DNA of 64,000 nt, taken from contig NZ_AFQO01000008.1 in assembly GCF_000222025.1 (NCBI RefSeq), positions 1 to 64,000 on the forward strand, written 5' to 3'. Of the stretch, positions 30,485 to 40,526 are shown one piece after another (the stretch's first letter is position 1; every line of letters starts with the position of its first letter). The stretch comes from Haemophilus haemolyticus M19501. GTDB lineage: Bacteria > Pseudomonadota > Gammaproteobacteria > Enterobacterales > Pasteurellaceae. Made by a program: the position numbers and the translations under genes. The notes beneath the pieces were generated by a model. It did no database searches and was not told the origin of the DNA. It saw nothing but the letters and a program-made list of their open reading frames with translations.

Positions 30485-30718
30485 AAAAAATCTGCACCTC
30501 AATTGTTGGTTTGTTTAGTCCAACTTTTGGGGTGCAGATCAAAAATCATAGTGTTTTTAATCGCCCTTTTTCTTATCAACCCTCTTAAATAACCTTATTT
30601 TTAGATAAAAGAATATATTTAATTTGTCTAAAAACAGTACCAGGTTGAAAGGGATTTTTGCGTGCTAAATCCTATGATTTCCAGTAGAATGAGGCGCTTT
30701 TATAAATAAGGAATAACT

Positions 30719-31105
30719 ATGGCAAGAGAATTTAAACGTAGCGATCGCGTCGCTCAAGAAATACAAAAAGAAATAGCAGTCATTTTACAACGCGAAGTGA
30801 AAGATCCCCGTATTGGGATGGTGACGGTTTCTGATGTGGAAGTGTCGAGTGATTTATCTTACGCAAAAATCTTTGTGACTTTTTTATTCGATCACGATGA
30901 AACGGCAATTGAGCAAGGCATGAAAGGCTTAGAAAAAGCATCGCCTTATATTCGTTCGTTACTAGGCAAAGCGATGCGTTTACGTATCGTGCCAGAGATT
31001 CGCTTTATTTACGATCAATCCTTAGTGGAAGGGATGCGTATGTCAAATCTTGTGACAAATGTTGTGCGTGAAGATGAGAAAAAACACGTTGAGGAAAACA
31101 ACTAA
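30719..31105 (+). CDS. rbfA: Ribosome-binding factor A
   Basis: A 128-residue KH-like protein for late 30S maturation and cold adaptation. It starts [20 protein letters not shown] and shows the [19 protein letters not shown] core. It is followed by truB with one base shared between its stop (TAA) and the truB ATG, the standard rbfA-truB pairing. I recall a type I restriction-modification locus between infB and rbfA in strain Rd; here the gap holds only the IS. Confidence 0.96.
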   Translation: MAREFKRSDRVAQEIQKEIAVILQREVKDPRIGMVTVSDVEVSSDLSYAKIFVTFLFDHDETAIEQGMKGLEKASPYIRSLLGKAMRLRIVPEIRFIYDQSLVEGMRMSNLVTNVVREDEKKHVEENN

Positions 31106-32026
31106 TGTCTAGACCTCGTAAACGCTGGCGTGATGTTGATGGTGTGTTTTTGTTGGATAAACCACAAGGCATGTCATCAAATGACATTATGCAAAAGGTG
31201 AAGCGTTTATTTCAAGCGAACAAAGCAGGGCATACTGGCGCGCTCGATCCGTTGGCAACGGGGATGTTGCCGATTTGCTTGGGGGAAGCAACTAAGTTTT
31301 CACAATTTTTGCTTGATGCCGATAAACGTTATCTTGTTACGGCAAAATTAGGCGAACGTACCGATACTTCCGATGCGGAAGGGCAAGTCGTGGAAACACG
31401 TGAAGTTCATGTTGAAACTCAGCAAATTTTGACCACACTAGAACAATTTCGTGGTGATATTTTGCAAGTACCGACCATGTTTTCTGCATTAAAACATAAC
31501 GGCAAACCGCTTTTATGAATATGCGCGCCAAGGTATTACGGTTGAGCGTGAGGCACGTCCAATTACGATTTTTGAACTCAATTTTATTGAATATCACGCA
31601 CCTTATTTAACCTTAGAAGTGCATTGTTCAAAAGGCACTTATATTCGCACTTTAGTAGATGATTTGGGTGAAGTGCTAGGTTGTGGCGCACATGTGACAA
31701 TGTTACGCCGTACAGCAGTAGCGGATTACCCCGTAGCAGAAATGATGCCAATCGATGAGTTACAACTACTTGCTGAAAGTTTTCCATTAAGTGAATTAGA
31801 TCGTCTATTACTGCCAACAGATACCGCAGTAAGTAAATTGCCCGCTTTTCATTTGAATGTAGAGCAGAGTAAAGCCATTGGTTTTGGTCAGCGAGTGAAA
31901 TTTGCTAACGACCAGCAATTAAGCGGTCAAGTGCGGTTATTTTCAGAGGAGAATTTATTCTTAGGCGTGGCATTGATCGATGGAAATATTATTCGCCCAC
32001 AACGGTTAATTACGCAATCCGCATAA
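31105..32026 (+). pseudogene. truB: tRNA pseudouridine(55) synthase TruB, frameshifted as sequenced
   Basis: Makes pseudouridine 55 in the T-loop of tRNAs. The N-terminal half, with catalytic Asp in [13 protein letters not shown], runs normally to 31510. The frame is then lost at a TTTT run (31511-31514) and resumes one base off at about 31515. Removing one T gives an unbroken 306-residue protein whose second half has [17 protein letters not shown]. One base explains everything; I infer a base-calling error or a slippage mutation. There is no slippery site of the programmed type. Confidence 0.9.
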
Positions 32027-32106
32027 CTTCATTGCCTTTCTTATAAAATTCTAGTAATCTCATCTGTAATTAATTTTTTACAATATGTGTGAATTAAATT
32101 TTACAG

Positions 32107-33240
32107 GTGAGTTTTATGGAAGCCCTTAAGGATTTACGTTCTGAAATTGATTCGCTTGATCGCGAACTTATCCAACTTTTTGCTAAACGTCTTGAATTGG
32201 TTTCTCAAGTCGGTGAAGTTAAACATCAACATGGATTACCTATTTATGCGCCTGAGCGTGAAATAGCAATGCTCCAAGCTCGTCGTTTAGAAGCTGAAAA
32301 AGCAGGCATTTCAGCCGATTTGATTGAAGATGTCCTACGCCGTTTTATGCGCGAATCCTATGCCAATGAAAACCAATTTGGCTTTAAAACCATCAATCCT
32401 AATATTCACAAAATTGTTATTGTGGGCGGTTATGGTAAATTAGGTGGTTTATTTGCCCGTTATTTACGAGCATCTGGCTATCCAATTTCTATCTTAGATC
32501 GCGAAGATTGGGCGGTGGCTGAAAGTATTTTAATGAATGCTGATGTCGTGATCGTTTCCGTTCCTATTAATCTCACCTTAGAAACAATTGAACGCTTAAA
32601 ACCTTATTTAACGGAAAACATGCTACTTGCAGATTTAACCTCTGTTAAGCGTGAACCGCTAGCGAAAATGCTTGAAATCCATTCTGGTGCTGTTTTAGGT
32701 TTACATCCAATGTTTGGGCCAGATATTGCAAGTATGGCAAAACAAGTGGTTGTACGTTGTGATGGACGTTTTCCTGAACGTTACGAATGGTTACTTGAGC
32801 AAATTCAAATTTGGGGCGCAAAGATTTATCAAATAGATGCCGCAGAACACGATCACAATATGACTTATATACAAGCTTTGCGCCATTTTTCAACTTTCGC
32901 GAATGGTTTACACCTTTCCAAACAGCCCGTTAATCTTGCTAATTTATTGGCGCTTTCTTCTCCTATTTATCGCTTAGAACTTGCGATGATAGGTCGTTTA
33001 TTTGCGCAAGATGCAGAGCTTTACGCCGATATTATTATGGATAAGCCAGAAAATTTAGCGGTAATCGAAACGCTAAAAAAAACTTACGAAGAAGCTTTAA
33101 CTTTCTTTGAAAATAATGATCGTCAAGGTTTTATTGATGCTTTCCATAAGGTGCGTGACTGGTTTGGCGATTATTCAGAACAATTCTTGAGAGAAAGCCG
33201 TCAGCTATTGCAACAGGCAAATGATTTGAAGCAAGGGTAG
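32107..33240 (+). CDS. tyrA: Chorismate mutase / prephenate dehydrogenase (T-protein)
   Basis: Bifunctional enzyme of tyrosine synthesis: chorismate to prephenate, then to 4-hydroxyphenylpyruvate with NAD. In the 377-residue protein the N-terminal AroQ mutase helix bundle ([20 protein letters not shown], then a Lys/Arg set) spans about 5-95. The NAD-binding [17 protein letters not shown] is at about 105 and the dehydrogenase His is in [12 protein letters not shown] at 32107 and ATG at 32116 are both possible starts. It ends just before an uptake-signal dyad that the second IS copy has split. Confidence 0.95.
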   Translation: MSFMEALKDLRSEIDSLDRELIQLFAKRLELVSQVGEVKHQHGLPIYAPEREIAMLQARRLEAEKAGISADLIEDVLRRFMRESYANENQFGFKTINPNIHKIVIVGGYGKLGGLFARYLRASGYPISILDREDWAVAESILMNADVVIVSVPINLTLETIERLKPYLTENMLLADLTSVKREPLAKMLEIHSGAVLGLHPMFGPDIASMAKQVVVRCDGRFPERYEWLLEQIQIWGAKIYQIDAAEHDHNMTYIQALRHFSTFANGLHLSKQPVNLANLLALSSPIYRLELAMIGRLFAQDAELYADIIMDKPENLAVIETLKKTYEEALTFFENNDRQGFIDAFHKVRDWFGDYSEQFLRESRQLLQQANDLKQG

Positions 33241-33317
33241 GGGAAAGTGCGGTGAAATTTGATCGGCACCCCAAAAGTTGGACTCAACAAACCAACAATT
33301 GAGGTGCAGATTTTTTT

Positions 33318-33671
33318 ATGGGTAAACACTACACAATCGAATTTAAATTACAGACTCTCCAACCTATTTTGAATGGGAAAATGAGTATTAGAGAAGCGGC
33401 TCGTTTTTACAATATTCCTTCCAACGCCCTAGTCGGGACATGGTTGAAACGGTTTGAAAAAAGTGGCATAAATGGACTGATTCCCCGTAAACCATCAGGA
33501 CGACCGCCAATGAAACCCAAATATGCAAAAATGCCACCGCCACCCAAAACTGAAGAAGACCGTTTACGTTTGAGAATTTTACAGCTTGAAGCGGAGGTGG
33601 CCTACCTAAAGGAGTTGAGAAGGCTCAGACTTCAGGACGAAGCCGAGCAACAGAAATTATCCAAAGCTTAA
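33318..33671 (+). CDS. IS transposase orfA, copy 2
   Basis: A 117-residue helix-turn-helix DNA-binding subunit ending in a leucine-zipper-like helix, for oligomerisation with OrfAB. The orfB frame is already open before the orfA stop (back to at least 33620), as needed for the IS3-type -1 ribosomal frameshift. I could not pick a slippery heptamer with confidence. Confidence 0.93.
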   Translation: MGKHYTIEFKLQTLQPILNGKMSIREAARFYNIPSNALVGTWLKRFEKSGINGLIPRKPSGRPPMKPKYAKMPPPPKTEEDRLRLRILQLEAEVAYLKELRRLRLQDEAEQQKLSKA

Positions 33672-33766
33672 GAACCCGCTATCCGTTAAAATGGCTTTTA
33701 GGCTTTGCACAGTTAGCGCGTAGTACGTTTTTTGCGAAACTTCAGATTAAACGGGATAAGGATGAG

Positions 33767-34477
33767 TTGTTGAAAAAGACCATTAAACGCATCAAAGCCA
33801 ATCATCCTGATTATGGCTACCGACGTGTTCATGCCTGCTTGCCAGGCGTGAATCATAAAAAAGTTCAACGTTTAATGCAGACACTTGGACTTCAAGTGCG
33901 GTCAAGAAAAAGCAAGAAATTTACGACCTATCGAGGCACGATAGGGGTGATTGCAGCGAATCATCTTGAACGCGATTTTAGTGCAACGGCCCCGAAACAA
34001 AAATGGGTAACTGATATCACCGAGTTTAAAGCGAAAGATAGGAGTAAAGTCTATTTATCCCCTATTTTAGACTTATTTAACAATGAGATAGTCTCCTATA
34101 ACCTCAGCTATTCCCCAAACTGGGCGCAAGTAGAGGACATGTTAATGCAAGCCGTCAAAGGATTAAATAAAACTTGTGGTGTCATTTTACATTCAGACCA
34201 GGGATGGCAATATCAAATGGTAGCTTATCGTCGAATCTTGGCTGAACATGGCATCATTCAAAGTATGTCGAGAAAAGGGAATTGCTTGGACAATGCCGCG
34301 ATGGAAAGTTTCTTTGGACGATTAAAAACAGAATGTTTTTATGGTCGGGAATTTAAAACAAAAGAAGAGATAGTTGATGCTGTCAGGGATTATTTGGATT
34401 ACTATAATCACCGACGGATTCAATTAAAATTAAAAGGACTGAGTTCGATACAATATCGAAAACAATCCTTTAAATAA
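33767..34477 (+). CDS. IS transposase orfB (DDE integrase), copy 2
   Basis: The catalytic domain is intact: first Asp in WVTDITEF, second in LHSDQG, and Glu in [12 protein letters not shown], with exactly 35 residues between the last two (DD35E). From the TTG at 33767 it is 236 residues, but the natural product is probably an OrfAB fusion, since the frame is open upstream into orfA. With copy 1 broken in this gene, this would be the only transposase source visible here. Confidence 0.92.
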   Translation: MLKKTIKRIKANHPDYGYRRVHACLPGVNHKKVQRLMQTLGLQVRSRKSKKFTTYRGTIGVIAANHLERDFSATAPKQKWVTDITEFKAKDRSKVYLSPILDLFNNEIVSYNLSYSPNWAQVEDMLMQAVKGLNKTCGVILHSDQGWQYQMVAYRRILAEHGIIQSMSRKGNCLDNAAMESFFGRLKTECFYGREFKTKEEIVDAVRDYLDYYNHRRIQLKLKGLSSIQYRKQSFK

Positions 34478-34523
34478 CAGTCTAACTTTTTGGGGTCAGA
34501 TCAAAATTAACCGCACTTTCTGA

Positions 34524-34547
34524 ACCTCCTCTTTAGCAAAGAGAGGA
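34524..34547. repeat. Short dyad related to a dispersed intergenic repeat
   Basis: CTCTTT-AGC-AAAGAG with CCTC/GAGG outside lies just upstream of glgA. The core CTCTTT(TT)AGCAAAGAG also occurs at 57259-57278. The sequence up to the glgA ATG (34548-34591) shows no remnant of glgC that I can recognise. Confidence 0.55.
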
Positions 34548-34591
34548 GTTGATCGAGCATTATTTACATTTACAGGGAAAACAAACACTCA

Positions 34592-36022
34592 ATGAAAATC
34601 TTACACGTTTGCTCGGAACTCTATCCGCTCTTAAAAACAGGCGGGCTTGCCGATGTTTTAGGGGCATTACCCCAAGCACAGAACCAAATAGGGCTAGATG
34701 CCCGCGTTTTATTGCCTGCTTATCCTGCAATTACAGCAGGCATTCCGAATACCCAAGTGGTTGCCGAATTTGATAACTTCGCTGGGCACGTGGAGTTGCG
34801 TTATGGAGAATATAACGGTGTCGGGATCTATTTGATTGACGCACCGCACTTATATGGTCGCGAGGGCAATCCTTATCACGATGCCTATTACAATGACTAC
34901 GGCGACAACTACAAACGTTTTGCCTTGCTCGGTTGGGTGGGCGCAGAATTAGCTACAGGTTTAGATAGCTGGTGGCGTGCAGAAATGGTACATGCTCACG
35001 ACTGGCACGCAGGCTTATGTGCAGCGTATCTATTCAACAAAGGTCGCCCTGCGAAATCGGTGTTCACTATTCATAACTTGGCGTATCAAGGGCGGTTTTC
35101 TTATCATCATTTGTACGAAATTGGTTTGCCTGCGGGAATGTTTAATGTGGACGGTTTGGAGTTATTCGGACAAATTTCTTATTTAAAATCAGGCTTGTTC
35201 TATTCTGATGCAAGCACGGCGGTAAGCCCAACTTATGCAGAAGAAATCACGACACCTGAATTTGCCTATGGTTTGCAAGGCTTGCTTTCTGGCTTAAAAG
35301 CTCAAGGTCGTTTGGTGGGGATATTAAACGGCGTGGACGAAAATATTTGGCATCCGAACGTGGATCAATACATTCCGCACCATTACAAACTGAAATATAT
35401 GGCAGGCAAAAAGAAAAATAAAGCCGAACTGCAGGCGTATTTCAATTTGCCACAAGATGAAAACGCGTTAGCTTTTGTGATGGTTACCCGTTTAACCGAG
35501 CAAAAAGGTGTCGATTTATTAATCGAAAGTGCGGATGAAATTGTTAAACAAGGCGGGCAGTTGATGATTTTAGGTTCAGGTGCACCGCACTTGGAACAAG
35601 GTATTCGTGAGCTTGCAGTGCAATATCCTAACAATATTGCGGTAAAAATAGGCTATGATGAAACCCTTTCGCATTTAATGGTGGCAGGTGGCGATGTGAT
35701 TTTAGTGCCAAGCCGTTTCGAGCCTTGTGGCTTAACCCAACTTTATGGTTTGCAATATGGCACACTTCCACTTGTTCGTAAAACGGGTGGTTTGGCAGAT
35801 ACGGTGGTGGATAGCACTTCAGAAAGTATCAAAGCTCGCACTGCAACAGGTTTTGTGTTTAAACAGGCAACGGCAGATGATTTACGCCGCACCCTTCAGC
35901 ACGCATTTTCAATTTGGAAGAAACCTAGAGCTTGGTCAATGATACGCACGGACGCAATGGAACAAGACTTCAGCTGGCGTAAAGCTGCAGAGCAATATAG
36001 AACGCTTTATGAACGCTTGTAG
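34592..36022 (+). CDS. glgA: Glycogen synthase
   Basis: Transfers glucose from ADP-glucose to glycogen (GT5 family). The 476-residue protein has the N-terminal KTGGLADV loop (residues 15-22), a second GGLADTV-type loop near the C-terminus (KTGGLADTVVDS), and PSRFEPCGLTQLYG. The ribosome site before the ATG is poor. In Haemophilus I expect glgB-glgX-glgC directly upstream; here tyrA and an IS precede it instead. Its base composition seems slightly more GC-rich than its neighbours, and an Apl-type uptake dyad follows it. Confidence 0.96.
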   Translation: MKILHVCSELYPLLKTGGLADVLGALPQAQNQIGLDARVLLPAYPAITAGIPNTQVVAEFDNFAGHVELRYGEYNGVGIYLIDAPHLYGREGNPYHDAYYNDYGDNYKRFALLGWVGAELATGLDSWWRAEMVHAHDWHAGLCAAYLFNKGRPAKSVFTIHNLAYQGRFSYHHLYEIGLPAGMFNVDGLELFGQISYLKSGLFYSDASTAVSPTYAEEITTPEFAYGLQGLLSGLKAQGRLVGILNGVDENIWHPNVDQYIPHHYKLKYMAGKKKNKAELQAYFNLPQDENALAFVMVTRLTEQKGVDLLIESADEIVKQGGQLMILGSGAPHLEQGIRELAVQYPNNIAVKIGYDETLSHLMVAGGDVILVPSRFEPCGLTQLYGLQYGTLPLVRKTGGLADTVVDSTSESIKARTATGFVFKQATADDLRRTLQHAFSIWKKPRAWSMIRTDAMEQDFSWRKAAEQYRTLYERL

Positions 36023-36044
36023 TTTTATTCATAAACTTTCTTAA

Positions 36045-36089
36045 CAATCACACCGCTTGTGTAAGAATCTTTTGCAAGCGGTGTGATTG
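36045..36089 (+). terminator. Terminator after glgA carrying the other Pasteurellaceae uptake signal
   Basis: CAATCACACCGCTTG and CAAGCGGTGTGATTG are perfect 15-base arms with a 15-base loop, followed by a T-rich stretch. The left arm read on the other strand contains ACAAGCGGT, the core of the Actinobacillus pleuropneumoniae-type uptake signal; the right arm has GCAAGCGGT. All other paired terminators here use the H. influenzae type AAGTGCGGT. The rest of the gap to glgP (36090-36249) is AT-rich with nothing else identified. Confidence 0.8.
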
Positions 36090-36249
36090 TGCTTGTTTTT
36101 TACAAAGATAAGCATAAAATTCGAACTACTTTTGTAGGCTGTGTAAACAACATTCATGCATGCAAAGAGCGGTCAAATTTTGATTGATTTTTGCAAATTC
36201 ACACACTCTACGTTAATCATTTCTTAGCATTCTAATAGAGGTTTTACCT

Positions 36250-38718
36250 ATGATAATGGATAACTTTGATTCTCCATTCCAATATAATCGTCCTGAAATG
36301 ACCGTTGAAGCGATTAAAAAATCAATCGTTTACAAACTCATTTTCTTAATCGGTCGCTCACCGCGTGAAGCGAGCCAACGCGATTGGCTCAATGCAACAC
36401 TTCACGCTGTGCGTGATTTGGTTACCGAAGGTTGGATTACCACTGCTCGCCAAACTCGTGCGGAAGTATTCTCGCCGTTGTTTACTACCTTTCAATGGAA
36501 ATTTTTAATCGGGCGTACGCTATCTAATGCGATGATTGCAGAAGGCATTTATGGATTAGCACAGGAAGCACTTTCTGAATTAAATGTGGATTTAGAAGAG
36601 GTTTTAGAAAAAGAAGTTGATCCTGGCTTGGGTAATGGCGGTTTAGGTCGTTTAGCAGCGTGTTTTATGGATTCTATTGCGACCCTTGGTTTACCAGGTA
36701 TGGGCTACGGTATTCGTTATGAATATGGTATGTTCCGCCAAAAAATTGAAAATGGTCAGCAAGTTGAGCGTCCAGATGCATGGCTTGAAAAAGGTGCACC
36801 TTGGGAGTTTATTCGCCCATCTAAACGCTTTACCGTAGAATTTGGTGGAAACATTCATTTCGAAGGCAAAAAATGTATTTGGCAAGATACCGAAAAAGTG
36901 ACCGCACTTGCTTACGACCAAATGATTCCAGGTTATCAAAATAATTCTGCTGCGACATTACGTTTATGGTCGGCTCACGCAGGCGAAGTGTTTAACCTTG
37001 CTGACTTCAACCGTGGCGAACATTTAGCCGCATTGGAAGAACACTCCGCAAATAAAAACTTATCTCGCGTGCTTTACCCTGATGATTCTACGTGGAATGG
37101 TCGCGAATTGCGTTTACGTCAAGAGTATTTCTTAGTCTCTGCATCGCTTCAAGATATTTTACGCCGTCACAAACGCACCCACGATAGCCTTGAAAACTTG
37201 GCAGATAAAGTGGCGATCCACTTAAATGACACTCACCCAGCGTTAGCGATTCCTGAATTAATGCGTATTTTAGTGGATGATGAAGGTTTTGAATGGAAAA
37301 AAGCTTGGGAGATGACGCGTAACATTTTCTCTTATACCTGCCATACTTTAATGTCCGAAGCGTTAGAAACTTGGCCAGTGGAAATGATGGCGAAAATCTT
37401 ACCACGTCATTTACAGATGATTTTTGAAATCAATGATCATTTCTTAGAGTATGTTCGTTCTTACGTAACTACGGACAACGATTTTATCCGCCGTGTTTCT
37501 CTTATCGAAGAAGGCTACCAACGCAAAGTGCGTATGGGCTGGCTATCCGTGGTAGGTTCACACAAAATTAACGGGGTTGCCGAAATCCATTCCGATTTAA
37601 TGGTAACTTCAACCTTTGCAGATTTTGCTCGCATCTTCCCAGAACGTTTCACCAATGTAACAAATGGTATCACACCGCGTCGTTGGTTAGCCGTGGCGAA
37701 CCCACAATTAGCCGCATTATTTGATAAATATATCGGTTCAGAATGGCGTTGCGATTTAAGCCAAATCGAAAAACTCAAACCGTTCGCACAAGAAAAAGCA
37801 TTTAAAGAGGCTGTCGCTGATATTAAATTTGCTAACAAAGTGAAATTAGCGGAGTACGTAAAACGCGAGTTAGGGGTAGAGCTTGATCCGCATGCCTTAT
37901 TTGACGTACAAGTAAAACGTATTCACGAATACAAACGCCAAATGTTGAACGTGTTGCATATTATCGCTCGCTACAATGAAATGCTTGCTAACCCTGAAAA
38001 AGATTGGCAACCGCGTGTATTTATTTTAGCTGGTAAAGCGGCTTCGGCTTATTATGCTGCGAAACAAACCATTCACTTAATCAATGATGTGGCGAATGTA
38101 ATTAACAACGATGAACGTTTGAAAGGTCGCTTGAAAGTAGTGTTTATTCCAAATTACAGCGTGAGCCTTGCACAGCTTATCATCCCAGCAGCAGATATTT
38201 CTGAGCAAATCTCACTTGCAGGTACAGAGGCTTCTGGCACTAGTAATATGAAGTTTGCCTTAAATGGTGCATTGACACTGGGTACACTTGACGGTGCAAA
38301 CGTGGAAATCTTAGAAAACGTGGGTAAAGATAACATCTTTATTTTTGGTAATACTGTGGAACAAGTGGAACAACTTCGTCGCGACGGTTATCGATCATTT
38401 GAATACTATCAAAATGATGCTCAATTACGCACAGTTGTGGATCAAATTATTGAAGGTAAATTCTCACCAGAAGATCCTCAACGTTATCATCAACTATTAC
38501 AAGGCTTGCAATACCACGATTATTATCAAGCGTTCGCTGATTTCCGTAGTTATGTAGAAACTCAAAAAGCCGTAGATGAAAAATATAAACAACGCGATCA
38601 ATGGATTGAAAGCACCATTCAAAATATCGTGAATATGGGCTTCTTTTCATCTGACCGCACGATTAAAGAGTACTCAGAGAGAATTTGGAAAGTCGAGCCT
38701 GTTCAATTAGGTGATTAA
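36250..38718 (+). CDS. glgP: Glycogen/maltodextrin phosphorylase
   Basis: PLP enzyme releasing glucose-1-phosphate from alpha-1,4-glucans. The 822-residue protein has [16 protein letters not shown] near residue 120 and the PLP-site [27 protein letters not shown] with the Schiff-base Lys in NMKF (split here by description: the Lys follows Asn-Met). Starts at 36250 and 36256 are both possible. It follows glgA by 227 bases with a terminator between, so it probably also has its own promoter. Confidence 0.97.
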   Translation: MIMDNFDSPFQYNRPEMTVEAIKKSIVYKLIFLIGRSPREASQRDWLNATLHAVRDLVTEGWITTARQTRAEVFSPLFTTFQWKFLIGRTLSNAMIAEGIYGLAQEALSELNVDLEEVLEKEVDPGLGNGGLGRLAACFMDSIATLGLPGMGYGIRYEYGMFRQKIENGQQVERPDAWLEKGAPWEFIRPSKRFTVEFGGNIHFEGKKCIWQDTEKVTALAYDQMIPGYQNNSAATLRLWSAHAGEVFNLADFNRGEHLAALEEHSANKNLSRVLYPDDSTWNGRELRLRQEYFLVSASLQDILRRHKRTHDSLENLADKVAIHLNDTHPALAIPELMRILVDDEGFEWKKAWEMTRNIFSYTCHTLMSEALETWPVEMMAKILPRHLQMIFEINDHFLEYVRSYVTTDNDFIRRVSLIEEGYQRKVRMGWLSVVGSHKINGVAEIHSDLMVTSTFADFARIFPERFTNVTNGITPRRWLAVANPQLAALFDKYIGSEWRCDLSQIEKLKPFAQEKAFKEAVADIKFANKVKLAEYVKRELGVELDPHALFDVQVKRIHEYKRQMLNVLHIIARYNEMLANPEKDWQPRVFILAGKAASAYYAAKQTIHLINDVANVINNDERLKGRLKVVFIPNYSVSLAQLIIPAADISEQISLAGTEASGTSNMKFALNGALTLGTLDGANVEILENVGKDNIFIFGNTVEQVEQLRRDGYRSFEYYQNDAQLRTVVDQIIEGKFSPEDPQRYHQLLQGLQYHDYYQAFADFRSYVETQKAVDEKYKQRDQWIESTIQNIVNMGFFSSDRTIKEYSERIWKVEPVQLGD

Positions 38719-38731
38719 TAATAAAATAGAA

Positions 38732-38766
38732 AACACCACAAGTTTTTGCTTGTGGTGTTTTTTATA
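38732..38766 (+). terminator. Terminator after glgP
   Basis: AAAACACCACAAG and CTTGTGGTGTTTT pair around a 6-base loop, followed by TTTTAT. Confidence 0.92.
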
Positions 38767-38807
38767 GAAAGTGCGGTAAATTTTTGAGATGTTTTTTATA
38801 TGAGATT

Positions 38808-38829
38808 TTTCGTGACCCCTATCACAATA
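38808..38829 (+). promoter_or_regulatory. Candidate CRP binding site upstream of pntA
   Basis: GTGA-CCCCTA-TCACA in a T-rich/A-rich frame closely fits the CRP consensus TGTGA-N6-TCACA (one mismatch in the conserved half sites). It lies about 150 bases before the pntA ATG and after the glgP terminator. Confidence 0.55.
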
Positions 38830-38977
38830 TCTTGTAAAACCACTTAAAAACGTTACCTATTTTCATTCAATCAATGATACAGTTGTATCCGTTTGACTTT
38901 TTGTCATTTTAACGATGAATAGGCGAAGGTTTGTTCATTAATCTCATCAACCCAATCATCAATCAGAGGGAAACAGT

Positions 38978-40516
38978 ATGTTAATTGGTGTACCTAGAGA
39001 GCTGCTTGAGAATGAGAGCCGTGTGGCGGCAACGCCGAAAACGGTTCAGCAAATATTGAAATTGGGCTTTGACGTGATCGTGGAACACGATGCAGGTTTT
39101 AAAGCTAGTTTTGAAGATCAAGCATTTTTAGAGGCGGGCGCGAAGATCGGTACGTCGGCTGAAATTTGGCAATCGGATATCATCTTCAAAGTAAATGCAC
39201 CGACAGATGAAGAAATTGCTCAAATGAAGGAAGGGGCAACGCTTGTGAGTTTTATTTGGCGTATGCAAAATCCTGAGTTAATGAAAAAACTCACAGCGAA
39301 GAAAATTAATGTGTTAGCAATGGATGCGGTGCCTCGTATTTCTCGTGCGCAAGCATTGGATGCGCTTTCTTCTATGGCGAATATTTCTGGTTATCGCGCT
39401 GTTATTGAAGCTGCACATGAATTTGGTAGCTTCTTTACTGGGCAAATTACTGCAGCAGGTAAAGTTCCACCTGCAAAAGTGTTGGTAATTGGTGCGGGCG
39501 TGGCTGGTTTGGCGGCAATTGGTGCGGCAAATAGCCTTGGGGCAATTGTTCGTGCTTTTGACTCTCGTCCTGAAGTGAAAGAGCAAGTTCAGAGTATGGG
39601 TGCGAGCTTCTTAGAAATTGATTTCAAAGAAGAAGGCGGCAGTGGAGATGGTTATGCGAAAGTGATGTCGGAAGAATTTAACCGTCGTGCGATGGAGCTT
39701 TACGCAGAACAAGCTAAAGAAGTCGATATTATTATTACTACGGCAGCCATTCCAGGTAAACCAGCACCTCGTTTGATTACTAAAGAAATGGTGGATTCAA
39801 TGAAACCAGGTTCGGTAATTGTGGATTTAGCCGCTGCAACTGGTGGTAACTGTGAATATACTCAAGCAGGGAAAGTTGTTACAACTGAAAACCAAGTGAA
39901 AGTGATTGGTTATACAGATTTTCCAAGCCGTTTACCAACGCAATCTTCCCAACTGTACGGCACAAACTTAGTCAATTTATTAAAACTTTTGTGCAAAGAG
40001 AAAGATGGCAATATCAATATTGATTTTGAAGATGTGGTTCTTCGTGGTGTAACCGTTGTTCGTGATGGAGAAGAAATTCCACCAGCACAAATTCAAGTGT
40101 CTGCACAACCAAAACAAGAAACCAAAGCTGCACCAGTGGCAGAGAAAAAAGAATCTAAACCAACAGATCCTCGTGTGAAATACGGTGTGATGGCAGGTGT
40201 TGGTGTGTTATTCCTTTGGTTAGCTTCTGTTGCACCAGCGGCATTTTTATCACATTTCACTGTATTTGTTTTAGCTTGCGTGGTGGGGTATTACGTGGTT
40301 TGGAATGTTAGCCATGCACTTCACACACCATTAATGGCAGTAACAAATGCAATTTCAGGCATTATTATTGTTGGGGCGTTATTACAAATTCGTCAGCCAA
40401 CAGGCAATCTATTTATCGATGCCTTAGCTTTTGTGGCGATTTTGGTGGCAAGCATCAATATTTTTGGTGGTTTCCGTGTCACACAACGTATGTTAGCAAT
40501 GTTTAGAAAAGGTTAA
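38978..40516 (+). CDS. pntA: Proton-translocating NAD(P) transhydrogenase, alpha subunit
   Basis: With PntB, uses the proton gradient to drive hydride transfer from NADH to NADP in the inner membrane. The 512-residue protein has an N-terminal NAD-binding domain I with [22 protein letters not shown] (about 167-188, described by its GAGVAGLAA core), a Pro/Lys linker (about 375-400) and four membrane segments near the C-terminus. The ribosome site is AGAGGGAAA. pntB begins 10 bases after its stop. Confidence 0.97.
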   Translation: MLIGVPRELLENESRVAATPKTVQQILKLGFDVIVEHDAGFKASFEDQAFLEAGAKIGTSAEIWQSDIIFKVNAPTDEEIAQMKEGATLVSFIWRMQNPELMKKLTAKKINVLAMDAVPRISRAQALDALSSMANISGYRAVIEAAHEFGSFFTGQITAAGKVPPAKVLVIGAGVAGLAAIGAANSLGAIVRAFDSRPEVKEQVQSMGASFLEIDFKEEGGSGDGYAKVMSEEFNRRAMELYAEQAKEVDIIITTAAIPGKPAPRLITKEMVDSMKPGSVIVDLAAATGGNCEYTQAGKVVTTENQVKVIGYTDFPSRLPTQSSQLYGTNLVNLLKLLCKEKDGNINIDFEDVVLRGVTVVRDGEEIPPAQIQVSAQPKQETKAAPVAEKKESKPTDPRVKYGVMAGVGVLFLWLASVAPAAFLSHFTVFVLACVVGYYVVWNVSHALHTPLMAVTNAISGIIIVGALLQIRQPTGNLFIDALAFVAILVASINIFGGFRVTQRMLAMFRKG

Positions 40517-40526
40517 GGGGCGCACA

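Larger units (their letters stand above)
29300..30536 (-). mobile_element. IS3-family (IS150-like) element, copy 1, defective orfB
   Basis: A 1,237-base element. Its ends read TGACCCCAAAAAGTTAGAC (left end here) and, on the other strand, TGCACCCCAAAAGTTGGAC: imperfect inverted repeats with the TG...CA termini usual for IS3. It is flanked by GATC on both sides (29296-29299 and 30537-30540), a likely 4-base target duplication. orfA is intact. orfB carries several one-base insertions relative to copy 2. Orientation is opposite to copy 2 at 33265-34498. Confidence 0.92.
29280..30569 (+). terminator. infB terminator split by an IS
   Basis: AAAGGGCGGTTAAAA (29280-29294) can pair with TTTTAATCGCCCTTT (30555-30569), giving a 15-bp stem with one G-U. 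The stem is interrupted in its loop by the insertion at 29300-30536. Removing the IS and one GATC restores a normal terminator with a loop under 25 bases. Confidence 0.75.
33265..34498 (+). mobile_element. IS3-family (IS150-like) element, copy 2, intact genes
   Basis: A 1,234-base element with orfA and orfB in -1 relative frame. It is flanked by GATC at 33261-33264 and 34499-34502. The right end is the usual ...GGGGTCA. The left end reads GGCACCCC instead of TGCACCCC, so the terminal T is mutated, which may block transposition of this copy. Confidence 0.93.
33244..34519 (+). terminator. tyrA uptake-signal terminator split by an IS
   Basis: AAAGTGCGGT (33244-33253) is the inverted partner of ACCGCACTTT (34510-34519). 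IS copy 2 sits in the loop at a GATC. Without it the loop would be about 18 bases. Confidence 0.75.

Noticed and set aside
31505-31620. Programmed ribosomal frameshift in truB
   Set aside because: No slippery heptamer with downstream structure; the family is never frameshifted; one extra T in a short run is the simpler cause.
29300-34498. Inversion of rbfA-truB-tyrA between the two IS copies having already happened
   Set aside because: Each copy is flanked by complementary terminator arms, and an inversion would have exchanged arms between the two sites.
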